Assembly: GCA_002418205.1 (NCBI GenBank)
Contig: DIDP01000082.1
Location: 1-58,970, forward strand
Reading direction: 5' to 3'
DNA from: Anaerolineales bacterium UBA5797
GTDB taxonomy: Bacteria > Chloroflexota > Anaerolineae > Anaerolineales > Villigracilaceae
Length of the DNA stretch: 58,970 nt
Position 1 is the first letter of the stretch. Each line of letters opens with the position of its first letter. The notes beneath the pieces were generated by a model. It worked only from the letters and a program-made list of their open reading frames with translations, was not told the DNA's origin and did no database searches. This document shows, piece after piece, positions 50,890 to 58,951 of the stretch. Position numbers and translations under genes: made by a program.

Positions 50890-51882
50890 ATGGAAGATAT
50901 CTTATCCGCCGCCGAAGAGATCCTCGGAACGGCGGTTCGGGTGGAGGCGCATCGGGATTGGGCCATCTTCTGGTGCCCCTTCCATAACGACTCAGACCGC
51001 GCCGGGGAAGGAGGCCAGCCCAACTTCGGTGTTCATCTGACAGAAGGGTATTGGAAATGCCTGCGCTGCGGTGCCACAGGCGGTTCCCTGCGATCCCTGA
51101 GCAGAAAACTCGGGAAGGGCTGGAAGCCACCTGTATCGGCAACCCGGCCGACACGCCCCAAACGACCCCCGCCACAAGTGGAACTCCTCGATGAAGCCGT
51201 GTCGGAGGCGCGCTCGTGTATACAGCGTTCCCCGGCATGGGACTATCTGATGCAACGCGGCCTTCTACCCCACACCGCCCTGGTCTATGGACTCGGATAT
51301 GGCATCCCCGTTCCAAGGGTTCATCGCGAGATCCTCGAGGCTGCCAGACAGTCGATGATGGTAAGACGTGATGGAACCTGGCTTTGGGCGGGCGGCGTGG
51401 TCTATGCCGACCCGCCCATGCATCCCACCGTGATGAATGTCCGCTACATCCCTGATGAACAACTGCCCAGGGGCACACGGAACTTTACACCGCTCAAGAA
51501 CCACAAGACCTGGGGTGTTCGCTCTGAGCCGCTTGGAAGCTGGCGCATCACATCATCGACACGCACCATCCTGGTATTGGAGGGACTGTTCGACATGCTG
51601 ATCACGGCACAAAAGATCCACCAGCTCGGACGCGCTGCCGATACGGTCGCGGTGTACACCAACGGTGCCAGTCCTTCTGCAAAAATGCAGCGGTGGTTCA
51701 GCGAACACCCCGGTTACGAGTACATATTGCTGCGTGACCCCGACAAGGCCGGCGTGGAATGGGCGCAAAGCGTATCGGCATCCATCCGCGGCGGAGGCGG
51801 AAACGTCCGGATACTCAAACCACCCGGCAAACTCGACCCGGACGAAGCCATCCTGAGCGGATGGTGGCCATCCGGCATCTAA
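50890..51882 (+). CDS. CHC2 zinc finger and Toprim primase-like protein
   Basis: 330 aa; ATG 50890 has GAAGGA ahead. The N-terminus is a CHC2 zinc-binding finger: Cys29 and His32 (CPFH), Cys57 and Cys60 (CLRC), with the aromatic KCLRCGATGGSL core found in DnaG primases. From about residue 220 a Toprim domain follows: LVLEGLFDML (metal-binding Glu) and LLRDPDKAGVEWA (D282, D284). There is no DnaG central RNA polymerase domain or helicase-binding domain, so this is a shortened, phage- or plasmid-type primase-like protein that may prime or assist replication of the element. It is in line with the sliding clamp gene. Confidence 0.86.
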   Translation: MEDILSAAEEILGTAVRVEAHRDWAIFWCPFHNDSDRAGEGGQPNFGVHLTEGYWKCLRCGATGGSLRSLSRKLGKGWKPPVSATRPTRPKRPPPQVELLDEAVSEARSCIQRSPAWDYLMQRGLLPHTALVYGLGYGIPVPRVHREILEAARQSMMVRRDGTWLWAGGVVYADPPMHPTVMNVRYIPDEQLPRGTRNFTPLKNHKTWGVRSEPLGSWRITSSTRTILVLEGLFDMLITAQKIHQLGRAADTVAVYTNGASPSAKMQRWFSEHPGYEYILLRDPDKAGVEWAQSVSASIRGGGGNVRILKPPGKLDPDEAILSGWWPSGI

Positions 51883-51903
51883 ATTCAAAAACATCTCATT
51901 CAC

Positions 51904-51936
51904 AAATCGGAGAGCGAACAAACCGCCCTCCGATTT
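51904..51936 (+). promoter_or_regulatory. Hairpin with T-run ahead of the 46-aa gene
   Basis: AAATCGGAG at 51904-51912 pairs with CTCCGATTT at 51928-51936, extended by two inner G-C pairs. A short T-run (TTTTCTC) follows, then AAGGAG and the ATG at 51959. It looks like a terminator-type or attenuation hairpin placed right before a gene start. Confidence 0.55.
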
Positions 51937-51958
51937 TCTCTTCCAAGGAGAAAACAAA

Positions 51959-52099
51959 ATGAATCCAATCACCATCCTCCTGGGTCTGCCCGCCCTCCTC
52001 ATCCTCGGTTGGGCTGCCTGGTTCGTCATCGAATTCGTCCGCTATCTGGTCAGCGGCGAATACGAAGCAGACAAACGCCTGCGGGACATCTGCCGCTAG
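51959..52099 (+). CDS. Small single-span membrane protein (46 aa)
   Basis: AAGGAG eight bases before ATG 51959. One transmembrane helix (about 4-28, rich in Leu, Ile, Trp and Ala) and a charged cytoplasmic tail (YEADKRLRDICR). Stop at 52099, 23 bases before the clamp-like gene. Not recognised; likely an island-encoded membrane peptide. Confidence 0.55.
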   Translation: MNPITILLGLPALLILGWAAWFVIEFVRYLVSGEYEADKRLRDICR

Positions 52100-52122
52100 C
52101 TCAATTTCAAAAGGAACAGACC

Positions 52123-53295
52123 ATGATCATCATTCAACAGGAAGACCTGAACACCACCCTGAACGCAGTCACACGTGCCAGCTTGAAAAATTCCCTGATG
52201 GCGGCCTTTTCCCTGGTGCGAGTGGATGCCCGCATGGATGGGCAAATCATGCTCTCATGTTTCAACGGTGAGACCGCCGCACGCGCCATCACATACGCAA
52301 CAAGCGAGGAAGACCTGTCGGTCTGCGTGGATGCCGCCACACTGAAAGCCATCGTCGAAACACTCGTCGGTGAGATTCGCATTTTCATCGAAGGAAGTTC
52401 GCTGGTTCTGCAAAGCGCCACCAACCGCACCACCCTGCGGGTCGTGGAGGAGGAACTTCCGGTCATCGGCGATGAACAGGGCCGGACGCTTGCCACATTA
52501 CCCGGGAGGATCCTCCGCAGCCTGTCACGCATCCTGCCCTTTGCCTCCTCCGACAGCAGCCGCATGGTCCTGCAGGTGCTGCACCTGATCCTCGAGCCGG
52601 GTCAACTCATCGCCCAAACCGCCGATGGCTATTCGGCAGGCATCCTGCAGGAAGCGGTGGAAGGCATCAAAGACAGGATATCCATTTCCCTGCCACTGGG
52701 CTTCGCCCGGTTGCTGGTGACACTTGTGGATGATCACGATACAGTCAGCGTGCAAACCTCGGGTGAGAACCGTTTCCTGTTCCAGATCAGGAATGAGGGG
52801 CAAAACAAAAACCTGACGGTCGCCACCGTCACCAGCGCCGAAAACTTCCCAGCCGAACAGATCAAAGCGCTTACAGGTGAGGCACGTCAAAACACGATCG
52901 CCACCCTGAGCGTGCAACAGGTCAGCCTGGCGCAAACCATCCGCATGGTCAATGCCATGAACGCCCAAAGCGCTTTTATCAAGGCGACAGGCGGCGTGGT
53001 GAAGATGGCATCCTCGGAAACGGAGATCGGACAGGCGCGAAATATCCTGGACGGCACAGCCTCCGGGGAAGACACCAGCATCTGGGTGTCCGCCTCCTAC
53101 CTGAAACGCACAGCCGAAGGCTGCAAGGGGGAATTGACCGTCCGCATCTCCGGGGCACAAAAACCGCTGTTGATCGAAACCGGCGGCTTTACAGCGATCA
53201 TCATGCCCATGCTGGTGGATGGGCAAAAGGATCCCTTTCCGGAGGAAGAAGCAATCGCGATCAGCCTGCCGGAAATGCAGGCCGCGCACGCTTAG
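52123..53295 (+). CDS. Divergent DNA polymerase III beta-subunit-like sliding clamp
   Basis: 390 aa from ATG 52123, with AAAGGAAC upstream; a longer in-frame ORF would begin at 52009 but overlaps the 46-aa gene. It fits the three-domain DnaN layout: domain 1 (about 1-125) with SLMAAFSLVRVDAR and TLKAIVETLVG, domain 2 (about 130-260), domain 3 ending LLIETGGFTAIIMPML, where the usual DnaN end is YVIMPMR. Identity looks low, so it is not the housekeeping clamp. Paired with a primase-like protein it suggests an element that brings its own replication parts. Confidence 0.8.
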   Translation: MIIIQQEDLNTTLNAVTRASLKNSLMAAFSLVRVDARMDGQIMLSCFNGETAARAITYATSEEDLSVCVDAATLKAIVETLVGEIRIFIEGSSLVLQSATNRTTLRVVEEELPVIGDEQGRTLATLPGRILRSLSRILPFASSDSSRMVLQVLHLILEPGQLIAQTADGYSAGILQEAVEGIKDRISISLPLGFARLLVTLVDDHDTVSVQTSGENRFLFQIRNEGQNKNLTVATVTSAENFPAEQIKALTGEARQNTIATLSVQQVSLAQTIRMVNAMNAQSAFIKATGGVVKMASSETEIGQARNILDGTASGEDTSIWVSASYLKRTAEGCKGELTVRISGAQKPLLIETGGFTAIIMPMLVDGQKDPFPEEEAIAISLPEMQAAHA

Positions 53296-53325
53296 ATCAA
53301 GCAATGACCAAACCGATTTACGAGG

Positions 53326-53365
53326 TTGCCATATGTGCCCACTTGAATTACAATGTGACTACATT
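53326..53365 (+). promoter_or_regulatory. Promoter and operator candidate of the toxin-antitoxin pair
   Basis: TTGCCA at 53326-53331 and TACAAT at 53349-53354 are 17 bases apart. AATGT-GACT-ACATT at 53352-53365 is an inverted repeat overlapping the -10 box, the usual place for antitoxin or toxin-antitoxin binding. AAGGAG follows, then the antitoxin ATG at 53378. Confidence 0.6.
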
Positions 53366-53377
53366 AAGGAGCGCCCC

Positions 53378-53668
53378 ATGACCAACATGCGAGTTGGAAC
53401 GCGTGAACTCAAATCAAAACTCAGCGAATACCTGCGCCGGGTCAAGGCGGGTGAAACCATCATCGTTACCGAACGCGGCAGAACGATCGGACAGATCGTT
53501 CCGGTTCAGCCATCCCTGGAAAAACGATTGAAAGGACTGGTGGAATCCGGCATGACAGAATGGGATGGCCGCAAATACCAACCCAAAAAGCCCGCCGCCC
53601 GCAACCGGGGCCGCAAACAACTTTCCGATCTGGTCATCGAGGGGCGCGATGTCGATCCTTTATCTTGA
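53378..53668 (+). CDS. Phd/YefM-family antitoxin
   Basis: 96 aa from ATG 53378 (AAGGAG seven bases ahead). MRVGTRELKSKLSEYLRRVKAGETIIVTERGRTIGQI is the typical Phd/YefM DNA-binding half; the C-terminal half, rich in Lys, Arg and Pro, is the toxin-binding tail. It overlaps the PIN toxin gene by 20 bases, so the two are translated together. The pair should bind the operator at 53352-53365 and repress its own promoter. Confidence 0.88.
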   Translation: MTNMRVGTRELKSKLSEYLRRVKAGETIIVTERGRTIGQIVPVQPSLEKRLKGLVESGMTEWDGRKYQPKKPAARNRGRKQLSDLVIEGRDVDPLS

Positions 53669-54095
53669 CACCAGTGTACTGGTGAAACAATATATCCAGG
53701 AAAGCGGTTCAAATGAGGTTCAAAAGTTGATCCTGACAGCAGAGCATGCCGGGACGAGCCTGATCGCCCGCGCGGAAATGGCAGCGGCTCTCGCGCGCGC
53801 CACCCGTCTGAAAATCCTGCCCGCCACGGAAGCTGATGAGGCCTGGGAACAATTCCTGGCGGATTGGTCATCCCTGTCACGCTTGAACGTGTCCCGGCAG
53901 ATCATTGAACAAGCCTCCTCACTTGTCTGGGATTTCCCCCTGCGCGGATATGACGCGGTTCATCTCGCCTCCGCCATTCTCTGGCGGGAGACATTGGAAG
54001 CCGAGATCATCCTGGCAACGTTCGATCGGGAATTATGGTCGGCTGCCAATAATGCCGGGCTCACTACTTGGCCGGAAAAACTTTCCAGGCGTTAA
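53649..54095 (+). CDS. PIN-domain toxin (VapC-type ribonuclease)
   Basis: 148 aa. ATG 53649 lies within the antitoxin gene behind GAGGGG. Acidic PIN residues are in place: Asp7 (LYLDTSVLVKQY), Glu43 (ARAEMA), Asp102 (GYDAVHLASA) and Asp126 (ATFDREL). VapC toxins cut tRNA or rRNA and are neutralised by the paired antitoxin. The partner here is Phd-type, a known combination. It keeps the island in the host (addiction). Confidence 0.9.
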   Translation: MSILYLDTSVLVKQYIQESGSNEVQKLILTAEHAGTSLIARAEMAAALARATRLKILPATEADEAWEQFLADWSSLSRLNVSRQIIEQASSLVWDFPLRGYDAVHLASAILWRETLEAEIILATFDRELWSAANNAGLTTWPEKLSRR

Positions 54096-54112
54096 TCAAT
54101 CCAAAATGTTTG

Positions 54113-54147
54113 AATGACCCCTGCAATTTCTTGCAGGGGTCATTTTT
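54113..54147 (+). terminator. Rho-independent terminator after the toxin gene
   Basis: A 14-bp perfect stem (arms 54113-54126 and 54131-54144; core CCCCTGCAA and TTGCAGGGG) with a four-base loop is followed by TTT. It separates the toxin-antitoxin pair from radC and should also stop transcription in the other direction. Confidence 0.85.
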
Positions 54148-54152
54148 ATCCA

Positions 54153-54191
54153 GCGAAGACGGTGGCGCTTTACGCCACCGTCTTCGCTTTT
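54153..54191 (+). promoter_or_regulatory. 15-bp hairpin with T-run directly upstream of radC
   Basis: GCGAAGACGGTGGCG at 54153-54167 pairs perfectly with its reverse complement at 54173-54187, followed by TTTT and then AAGGAG and the radC ATG at 54203. It has terminator form but sits inside the leader, so it may act as an attenuator or insulate radC from read-through. Confidence 0.62.
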
Positions 54192-54202
54192 CAAGGAGAC
54201 CC

Positions 54203-54919
54203 ATGACCACAAATGATTCGATCCTCCTCCAAACACCTTCCGCTTACGACCAACCCATCCTCAAGAGCATGCCCCTGCGCGAGCAACCAGCGTATCGCGT
54301 GACGCAAAATGCCAACGCCTGCAATCTGACCGAACTGATGGCGGCGGTCATCGGCGGGCAAAAACAGATCGAGATCGCCCAGGAACTGTTGACAAATTTC
54401 CGCAACGACATCCGCCGCCTGTATCAGGCACATCCGGCTGAACTGGCAAAAGTCCGGGGAATCAACCAGGCGACCGCTGTGCGCATCAAGGCTGCCCTCA
54501 ATCTTGGCCTGCGACTAAACCTGCCCAATGAGGAACGCCCTGCCATCAACTCCCCGGCAGACGCCGCTGCACTGGTGCAATACGAGATGGGCCTCCTGGA
54601 AAAGGAGTGTCTGCGTGTCATTCTTTTGGACAGGCGGAATCGCGTTCTCGATATTGTGCAGATCTATGAGGGGTCTGTAAGTTCGTCACAGGTCCGTATT
54701 GGTGAGGTATTCCGGCCTGCCATTCAGCGCCTGGCATCTGCCATCGTGGTTTGTCACAACCACCCTTCCCAGGATTTGTCGCCCTCGCCGGATGACGTGG
54801 CTGTAACTCGCGCCATGGTTCAGGCAGGCAAGTTGTTGGATATCCAGCTGCTGGATCACCTGGTTGTTTCATCCCACGGTTTCGTTTCCCTAAAAGAGCG
54901 AGGGTTGGGTGCGCTGTGA
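54203..54919 (+). CDS. radC: RadC-family JAB/MPN+ domain protein, interrupted at its 3' end by a group II intron
   Basis: ATG 54203 follows AAGGAG. A helix-hairpin-helix region (about 82-105, VRGINQATAVRIKAALNLGL) precedes the MPN+/JAMM domain (about 115-230): His185, His187, Ser195 and Asp198 in HNHPSQDLSPSPDD are all present. The unspliced frame ends KERGLGAL because the intron starts at 54909. Splicing to 57373 gives KERGLGFN and stop at 57383, so the protein is nearly the same either way. RadC proteins of this type are common on integrative elements and in toxin-rich islands; the biochemical role is unclear, though metallopeptidase chemistry is predicted. Confidence 0.9.
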   Translation: MTTNDSILLQTPSAYDQPILKSMPLREQPAYRVTQNANACNLTELMAAVIGGQKQIEIAQELLTNFRNDIRRLYQAHPAELAKVRGINQATAVRIKAALNLGLRLNLPNEERPAINSPADAAALVQYEMGLLEKECLRVILLDRRNRVLDIVQIYEGSVSSSQVRIGEVFRPAIQRLASAIVVCHNHPSQDLSPSPDDVAVTRAMVQAGKLLDIQLLDHLVVSSHGFVSLKERGLGAL

Positions 54920-55449
54920 AACGGCTGGAGGATTCCCTGCAAAGCAGGGCTTAGCAAAAGAGTGAAAGAGCTAAGAGTCGAACCTGGTTAGGTCGGACCG
55001 AAAGGGAAGACTAAACAAAGCATCCAGGTAAAGCGAATTGAGAAAGGCCAGTTACTTTCAAGACGATCTCGCAACGGCTGATCACAACGGTAAAAACTGG
55101 ATTGTTTGAACTCTAGTTTCCAAGGAGGGAAGCGTTCCTCTACGGGAAAACTGGCTGTAACCCGTACCTTGCGTGGCAACAATAATTCCTAGTCGTATTG
55201 CTGCAACTCTTCTCGCAAGGCTATGCCATAACGAATGGTGGTAAGGAAACGAACGGAGTACCTACTGTGGTCTATTACGTCCACTCCATGTACGGAACAC
55301 AGGATGACCTACATGGCGCGAGCCATATGGTCACGGAGCCTCAATAGTAGTCGTGGGAGTTATGCCCCACCAGGGAAGCTGGGAAAGCCAGCTACAAGGC
55401 GAAGTGAGGCAGGTTAGTCAAATATCTTTTGAAATGGAGAGATAACCGG

Positions 55450-57267
55450 ATGGTCAACAATCAAAACTTCATAGATATTGTTCACAAGCTGGGAGAAAAG
55501 GGTTACCCCCTAACCGGCGTATATCGTAGGATACAGGACAAAGAGTTGTTCCTTACGGCATATGGCAAGTTATATGCCAATGCAGGGGCAACAACAATTG
55601 GTACCGATCCTGAAGACACTGTGGATGGCATGTCACTGAAGCGCATCGAAGATATTCTAGAACAATTGCATAACGGCTTCTATCAATGGAAGCCAGTGAG
55701 GTGGGTAGAAATTCCAAAGGCAAATGGAAAAACGAGGGCACTCGGAATTCCTTCCTGGACTGATAAGCTTTTACAGGAAGTGATTCGAATGGTGCTCGAA
55801 GCCTACTATGAGCCCAGGTTCTCGTCTCAGTCGCATGGTTTCAGACCTCAAAAAAGCTGCCATACAGCCCTCAAACAGATCCACCACAGTTGGAAAGGAA
55901 CCAAGTGGTTCATCGAAGGTGACATCAAAGGATGCTTTGACAACATCGATCACCAACTATTGCTGAATATCTTGTCCCGAAACATTAAAGATAATCGCTT
56001 CCTCAAGTTGATCAGCCAGATGCTAACAGCAGGCTATCTGGAAGACTGGCGCTACCACAGCACGTACTCTGGCACACCGCAAGGCGGGGTGGTTAGCCCG
56101 ATCCTCGCCAACATCTTCCTGAATGAGCTCGACCAGTTTGTTAAAGGTGAGCTAATGCCTGAATATAACAAAGGCAAATTGCGCAGAATAAATCCTGATT
56201 ATGACCGAATCAAGGCACGTATGTACCATGCTCGAAAGAAGGGCAAAAAGGATCTTGTAAAGGAGTTGGAGAAACAACGACGCCAGCTTCCGAGTGGTGA
56301 CCCAAATGATCCTGATTACCGTACGCTTCGATACAGTAGGTATGCCGACGATTTCCTTCTGGGATTTGCTGGACCTCGCGCAGAAGCAGAAGAGATTAAA
56401 CAGAAGATCAAGAATTTTCTGCAAACGATCAAGCTGGATCTCTCTGAGGATAAGACACTGATCACCCATGCAACAACACAGCCTGCTCACTATCTTGGGT
56501 ACGATATTCGGATCGCAAAAGATAACAACCAGATGACAAAGCAAAACAAACAGCACACCAGGCATCGCTCGCGGGCAATCAACATGCTGCCAGTATTATC
56601 GGTTCCTGAAAAAGTCGCGCACTTCTGGAAGATGAAGTACATGAAGAATGGAAAACCTGCCAATCGGCCTGAACTGCTTCAATGTTCAGACTTCGAGATC
56701 GTGACCACCTATGGCAGTGAATTTCGCGGGATCGTGAATTACTACAGCATGGCGTACGACGCTGCCCGAAGGTTCTACCCGGTGAAATATATGTTCATGG
56801 AATCGGCTGCACGAACACTGGCAAACAAACACAAGATCAGTCGCAAGAGTGTCTATGCCAAGTACAAACGAACCAGTGAACAGGGTGTCAAAGCATTGAT
56901 CGTGGAAGCCCCAAACCCCAAGTATCCTGAAAAACCCTACTACGCCAAATTGGGAGATCAACCCATACGCACCAGCTTCACTACTGCGATGCAAGATAGG
57001 ATCGAGATGTTCTACGTGAATCGAAACGAGCTTGTACAACGACTGTTGGCTGATACATGCGAACTATGCGGTTCCATTGATGGAATCGCAGTCCATCATA
57101 TTCGCAAACTGGCAGATATCAAAAAACAATATCAGGGCAGAAAATCCGCCCCTGATTGGGCAAGATTTATGCTGGCACGCAACAGAAAGACTGTCGTTGT
57201 TTGCCACAAATGCCACTCGCAGATCCACGCCGGACGATATGACACCACGAAAGTGAATAAAGACTAA
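55450..57267 (+). CDS. ltrA: Group II intron reverse transcriptase/maturase with HNH endonuclease
   Basis: 605 aa; ATG 55450 has GGAG nine bases upstream. Reverse-transcriptase blocks in order: IPKANGKTRALGIPSWTDKLLQ, SHGFRPQKSCHTAL, FIEGDIKGCFDNIDH, GTPQGGVVSPILANIFL, and the catalytic RYADDFLLGF. A maturase X domain follows (about 380-480). The C-terminus is an HNH nuclease: CELCGSIDGIAVHHI and VVVCHKCHSQIHAG. All active-site residues seem intact, so the intron looks able to move. Confidence 0.94.
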   Translation: MVNNQNFIDIVHKLGEKGYPLTGVYRRIQDKELFLTAYGKLYANAGATTIGTDPEDTVDGMSLKRIEDILEQLHNGFYQWKPVRWVEIPKANGKTRALGIPSWTDKLLQEVIRMVLEAYYEPRFSSQSHGFRPQKSCHTALKQIHHSWKGTKWFIEGDIKGCFDNIDHQLLLNILSRNIKDNRFLKLISQMLTAGYLEDWRYHSTYSGTPQGGVVSPILANIFLNELDQFVKGELMPEYNKGKLRRINPDYDRIKARMYHARKKGKKDLVKELEKQRRQLPSGDPNDPDYRTLRYSRYADDFLLGFAGPRAEAEEIKQKIKNFLQTIKLDLSEDKTLITHATTQPAHYLGYDIRIAKDNNQMTKQNKQHTRHRSRAINMLPVLSVPEKVAHFWKMKYMKNGKPANRPELLQCSDFEIVTTYGSEFRGIVNYYSMAYDAARRFYPVKYMFMESAARTLANKHKISRKSVYAKYKRTSEQGVKALIVEAPNPKYPEKPYYAKLGDQPIRTSFTTAMQDRIEMFYVNRNELVQRLLADTCELCGSIDGIAVHHIRKLADIKKQYQGRKSAPDWARFMLARNRKTVVVCHKCHSQIHAGRYDTTKVNKD

Positions 57268-57272
57268 CTGGA

Positions 57273-57307
57273 GAGCCGGGTGCCACGGAAACGGGCACGC
57301 CCGGTTC
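57273..57307 (+). ncRNA. Group II intron domain V
   Basis: 35-base hairpin starting GAGCCGGGTGC with the catalytic AGC triad, a GAAA-type loop within ACGGAAACGG, and closing CCCGGTTC. Domain VI (57311-57367) follows with the stem GGGGCG paired to CGCC. This is the ribozyme core of the intron in radC. Confidence 0.85.
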
Positions 57308-57392
57308 GGTGAGGGGCGTTTGGAAAAGTGCTTTGTCACATGACATGGTAACTCGCTGGGCGCCTACTCTACGGTTCAACTAGGACTTTGGC

Positions 57393-57629
57393 ATGCAACC
57401 AACTCTCAATCTGGTATTCCATCCTGCACCACCGACAGGCAGGGTCTTCAATAACCCAACCTGGCTGGCTGCAGGCTGGGCCACCGCCTGCCTCGGCTTC
57501 ACCAAAAAGGTGGAGATCAGCCAGGCGCTGAGCGATGCCCTGCAGCCCCTCCACGCAGAGGCTGAAGACGAACACGACCAGCAGCTTTACGACGCGCTCT
57601 GGAGTGCGACCAGTAAGCTGTGGAAGTGA
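57393..57629 (+). CDS. Small hypothetical protein (78 aa) after radC
   Basis: ATG 57393, ten bases after the spliced radC stop, with AGGA ahead. Helical, Trp- and Ala-rich, acidic C-terminal half (LHAEAEDEHDQQLYDAL), no signal peptide. Not recognised. The last codon and stop (AAG TGA) sit where the second intron probably begins, so the true gene may be longer or end differently after splicing. Confidence 0.55.
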   Translation: MQPTLNLVFHPAPPTGRVFNNPTWLAAGWATACLGFTKKVEISQALSDALQPLHAEAEDEHDQQLYDALWSATSKLWK

Positions 57630-58216
57630 TTGTTTCAACCATGTAAATGGTGAGGAAACCTGCCGTTCCATCAGCAGTAGCCTATTCGGGCATGCAGCGG
57701 AAGTAATTCTGCTGTGTGAAGCCCCGAAGATAAGAGGTACTCTGCCTGAATAAGGGAATCTGAAACCGTGAGGGAGTAAGAAACCGGTGCAAGTGCATGC
57801 ACCCAAGAGGCTGAGGCTGGATGGTATGGTCAACATATGTGAACCGCTGATAAACGTCGTGAGCGTCGAAGAGCCAAACGCACTGATAGGCTCTGGCCAA
57901 AATGGCATGTAGCCAGGTATCTCTGCTTCCATATCAGAGATCATGGATAAAATGGCTGCCGGCGAAAAGGCGGGACCTAACCCATCCCTGTCACTTCCAT
58001 AGAACTGGGTAAGCCCGTATCTCTGCCACCAGGTGGCAAGCTAACCGCAAGGAAAGCTGTTGGAGATGCGGGTAAAGGAAAGCGGAGAAAGCAAAAGCCA
58101 GCCTGTAATCGGCTGGATACCGGTTCAGATGTTACCGGACGCGAAAGCGAGCTGACTTCCGTTATTGGTGCTCAATCACGAGAACCTTGTAGAACCTATC
58201 GAAGGAAGGAAAGCAA

Positions 58217-58951
58217 ATGAACGTGAAGCAACATTCCACGTGTGCACCTTCCGAACGTAGCACAGACTGGCACAGCATTAACTGGGCCAAATGTCATGCC
58301 AACGTGAGGAGGCTGCAAAAACGTATCGTGAAGGCAACACAGCAGGGGCGCTGGGGCAAGGTGAAAGCCTTGCAACGGCTGCTCGTCACATCGTTTTACG
58401 GCAAAGCACTGGCCGTAAAACGTGTAACAGAAAATCAAGGCAAGAGAACACCTGGAGTCGACAAGGAAACATGGTCTACACCAAAAGACAAAACCAAAGG
58501 CTTACTTTCTCTTAAGCGACATGGTTACAGGTCAAGCCCGTTGAGAAGAGTTTACATTCCGAAGGCAAATGGCAAAAAGCGACCGCTGGGTATTCCCACC
58601 ATGAAGGACAGAGCAATGCAAGCTCTCTACTTGCTCGCCCTTGAACCCATAGCGGAGACCCTGGCTGACCCGAATTCCTATGGTTTCCGACCAGGCCGAT
58701 GCACGGCTGATGCCATTCAACAATGCTTCAAAGCATTGGCAAAAGCAGACAGAGCCAAGTGGATATTGGAAGGAGACATCAAGGGATGCTTCGATAATAT
58801 CAGTCATGAATGGTTGCTTGCCAATATTCCCACGGATAAAAATATTCTCAAGAAGTGGTTGAAATCCGGCCTTCTGGAAAATCAAATCTGGTATGACTCA
58901 TACAGCGGAACACCGCAAGGCGGAATCATATCTCCTGTGCTGGCGAATCTA
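58217..58951 (+). CDS. ltrA: Group II intron reverse transcriptase, truncated by an apparent insertion
   Basis: ATG 58217 follows GAAGGAAGGAAAG. 245 residues are read: an RT-0 type N-terminus (RVTENQGKRTPGVDKETWS), YIPKANGKKRPLGIPTMKDR, SYGFRPGRCTADAI, WILEGDIKGCFDNISHEWLL and SGTPQGGIISPVLANL. The YADD motif has not been reached. After LANL the family continues ALDGLE-like, but the DNA reads GAGCGTGTTATGAACTTTG, so the gene is cut at the CTAG site 58949-58952. The protein is broken unless the insertion is removed. Confidence 0.88.

Larger units (their letters stand above)
54909..57372 (+). mobile_element. Complete group II intron inserted in radC
   Basis: 2464 bases. The 5' end starts GTGCGC at 54909 (fits the GUGYG rule) and the 3' end is CCTACTCTAC ending at 57372. 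Domain I-type structured sequence fills 54909-55449, the maturase ORF lies in domain IV (55450-57267), and domains V and VI follow at 57273-57372. Removing it restores an in-frame end of radC. It should self-splice and move by retrohoming with its own protein. The exact 5' base is inferred from the motif and from the restored frame. Confidence 0.85.

Noticed and set aside
50661..50987. 108-aa frame starting in an ATGA overlap after the 76-aa gene
   Set aside because: It fully overlaps the better-supported 35-aa gene and the start of the primase-like gene, is Arg/His-rich and lacks a good ribosome site.
50864..51478. 204-aa minus-strand frame
   Set aside because: Antisense to the zinc-finger primase-like gene; Pro/Arg-rich mirror frame.
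54909..55449. Small minus-strand frames within the intron leader
   Set aside because: The region is structured intron RNA; frames have no ribosome site or motif.
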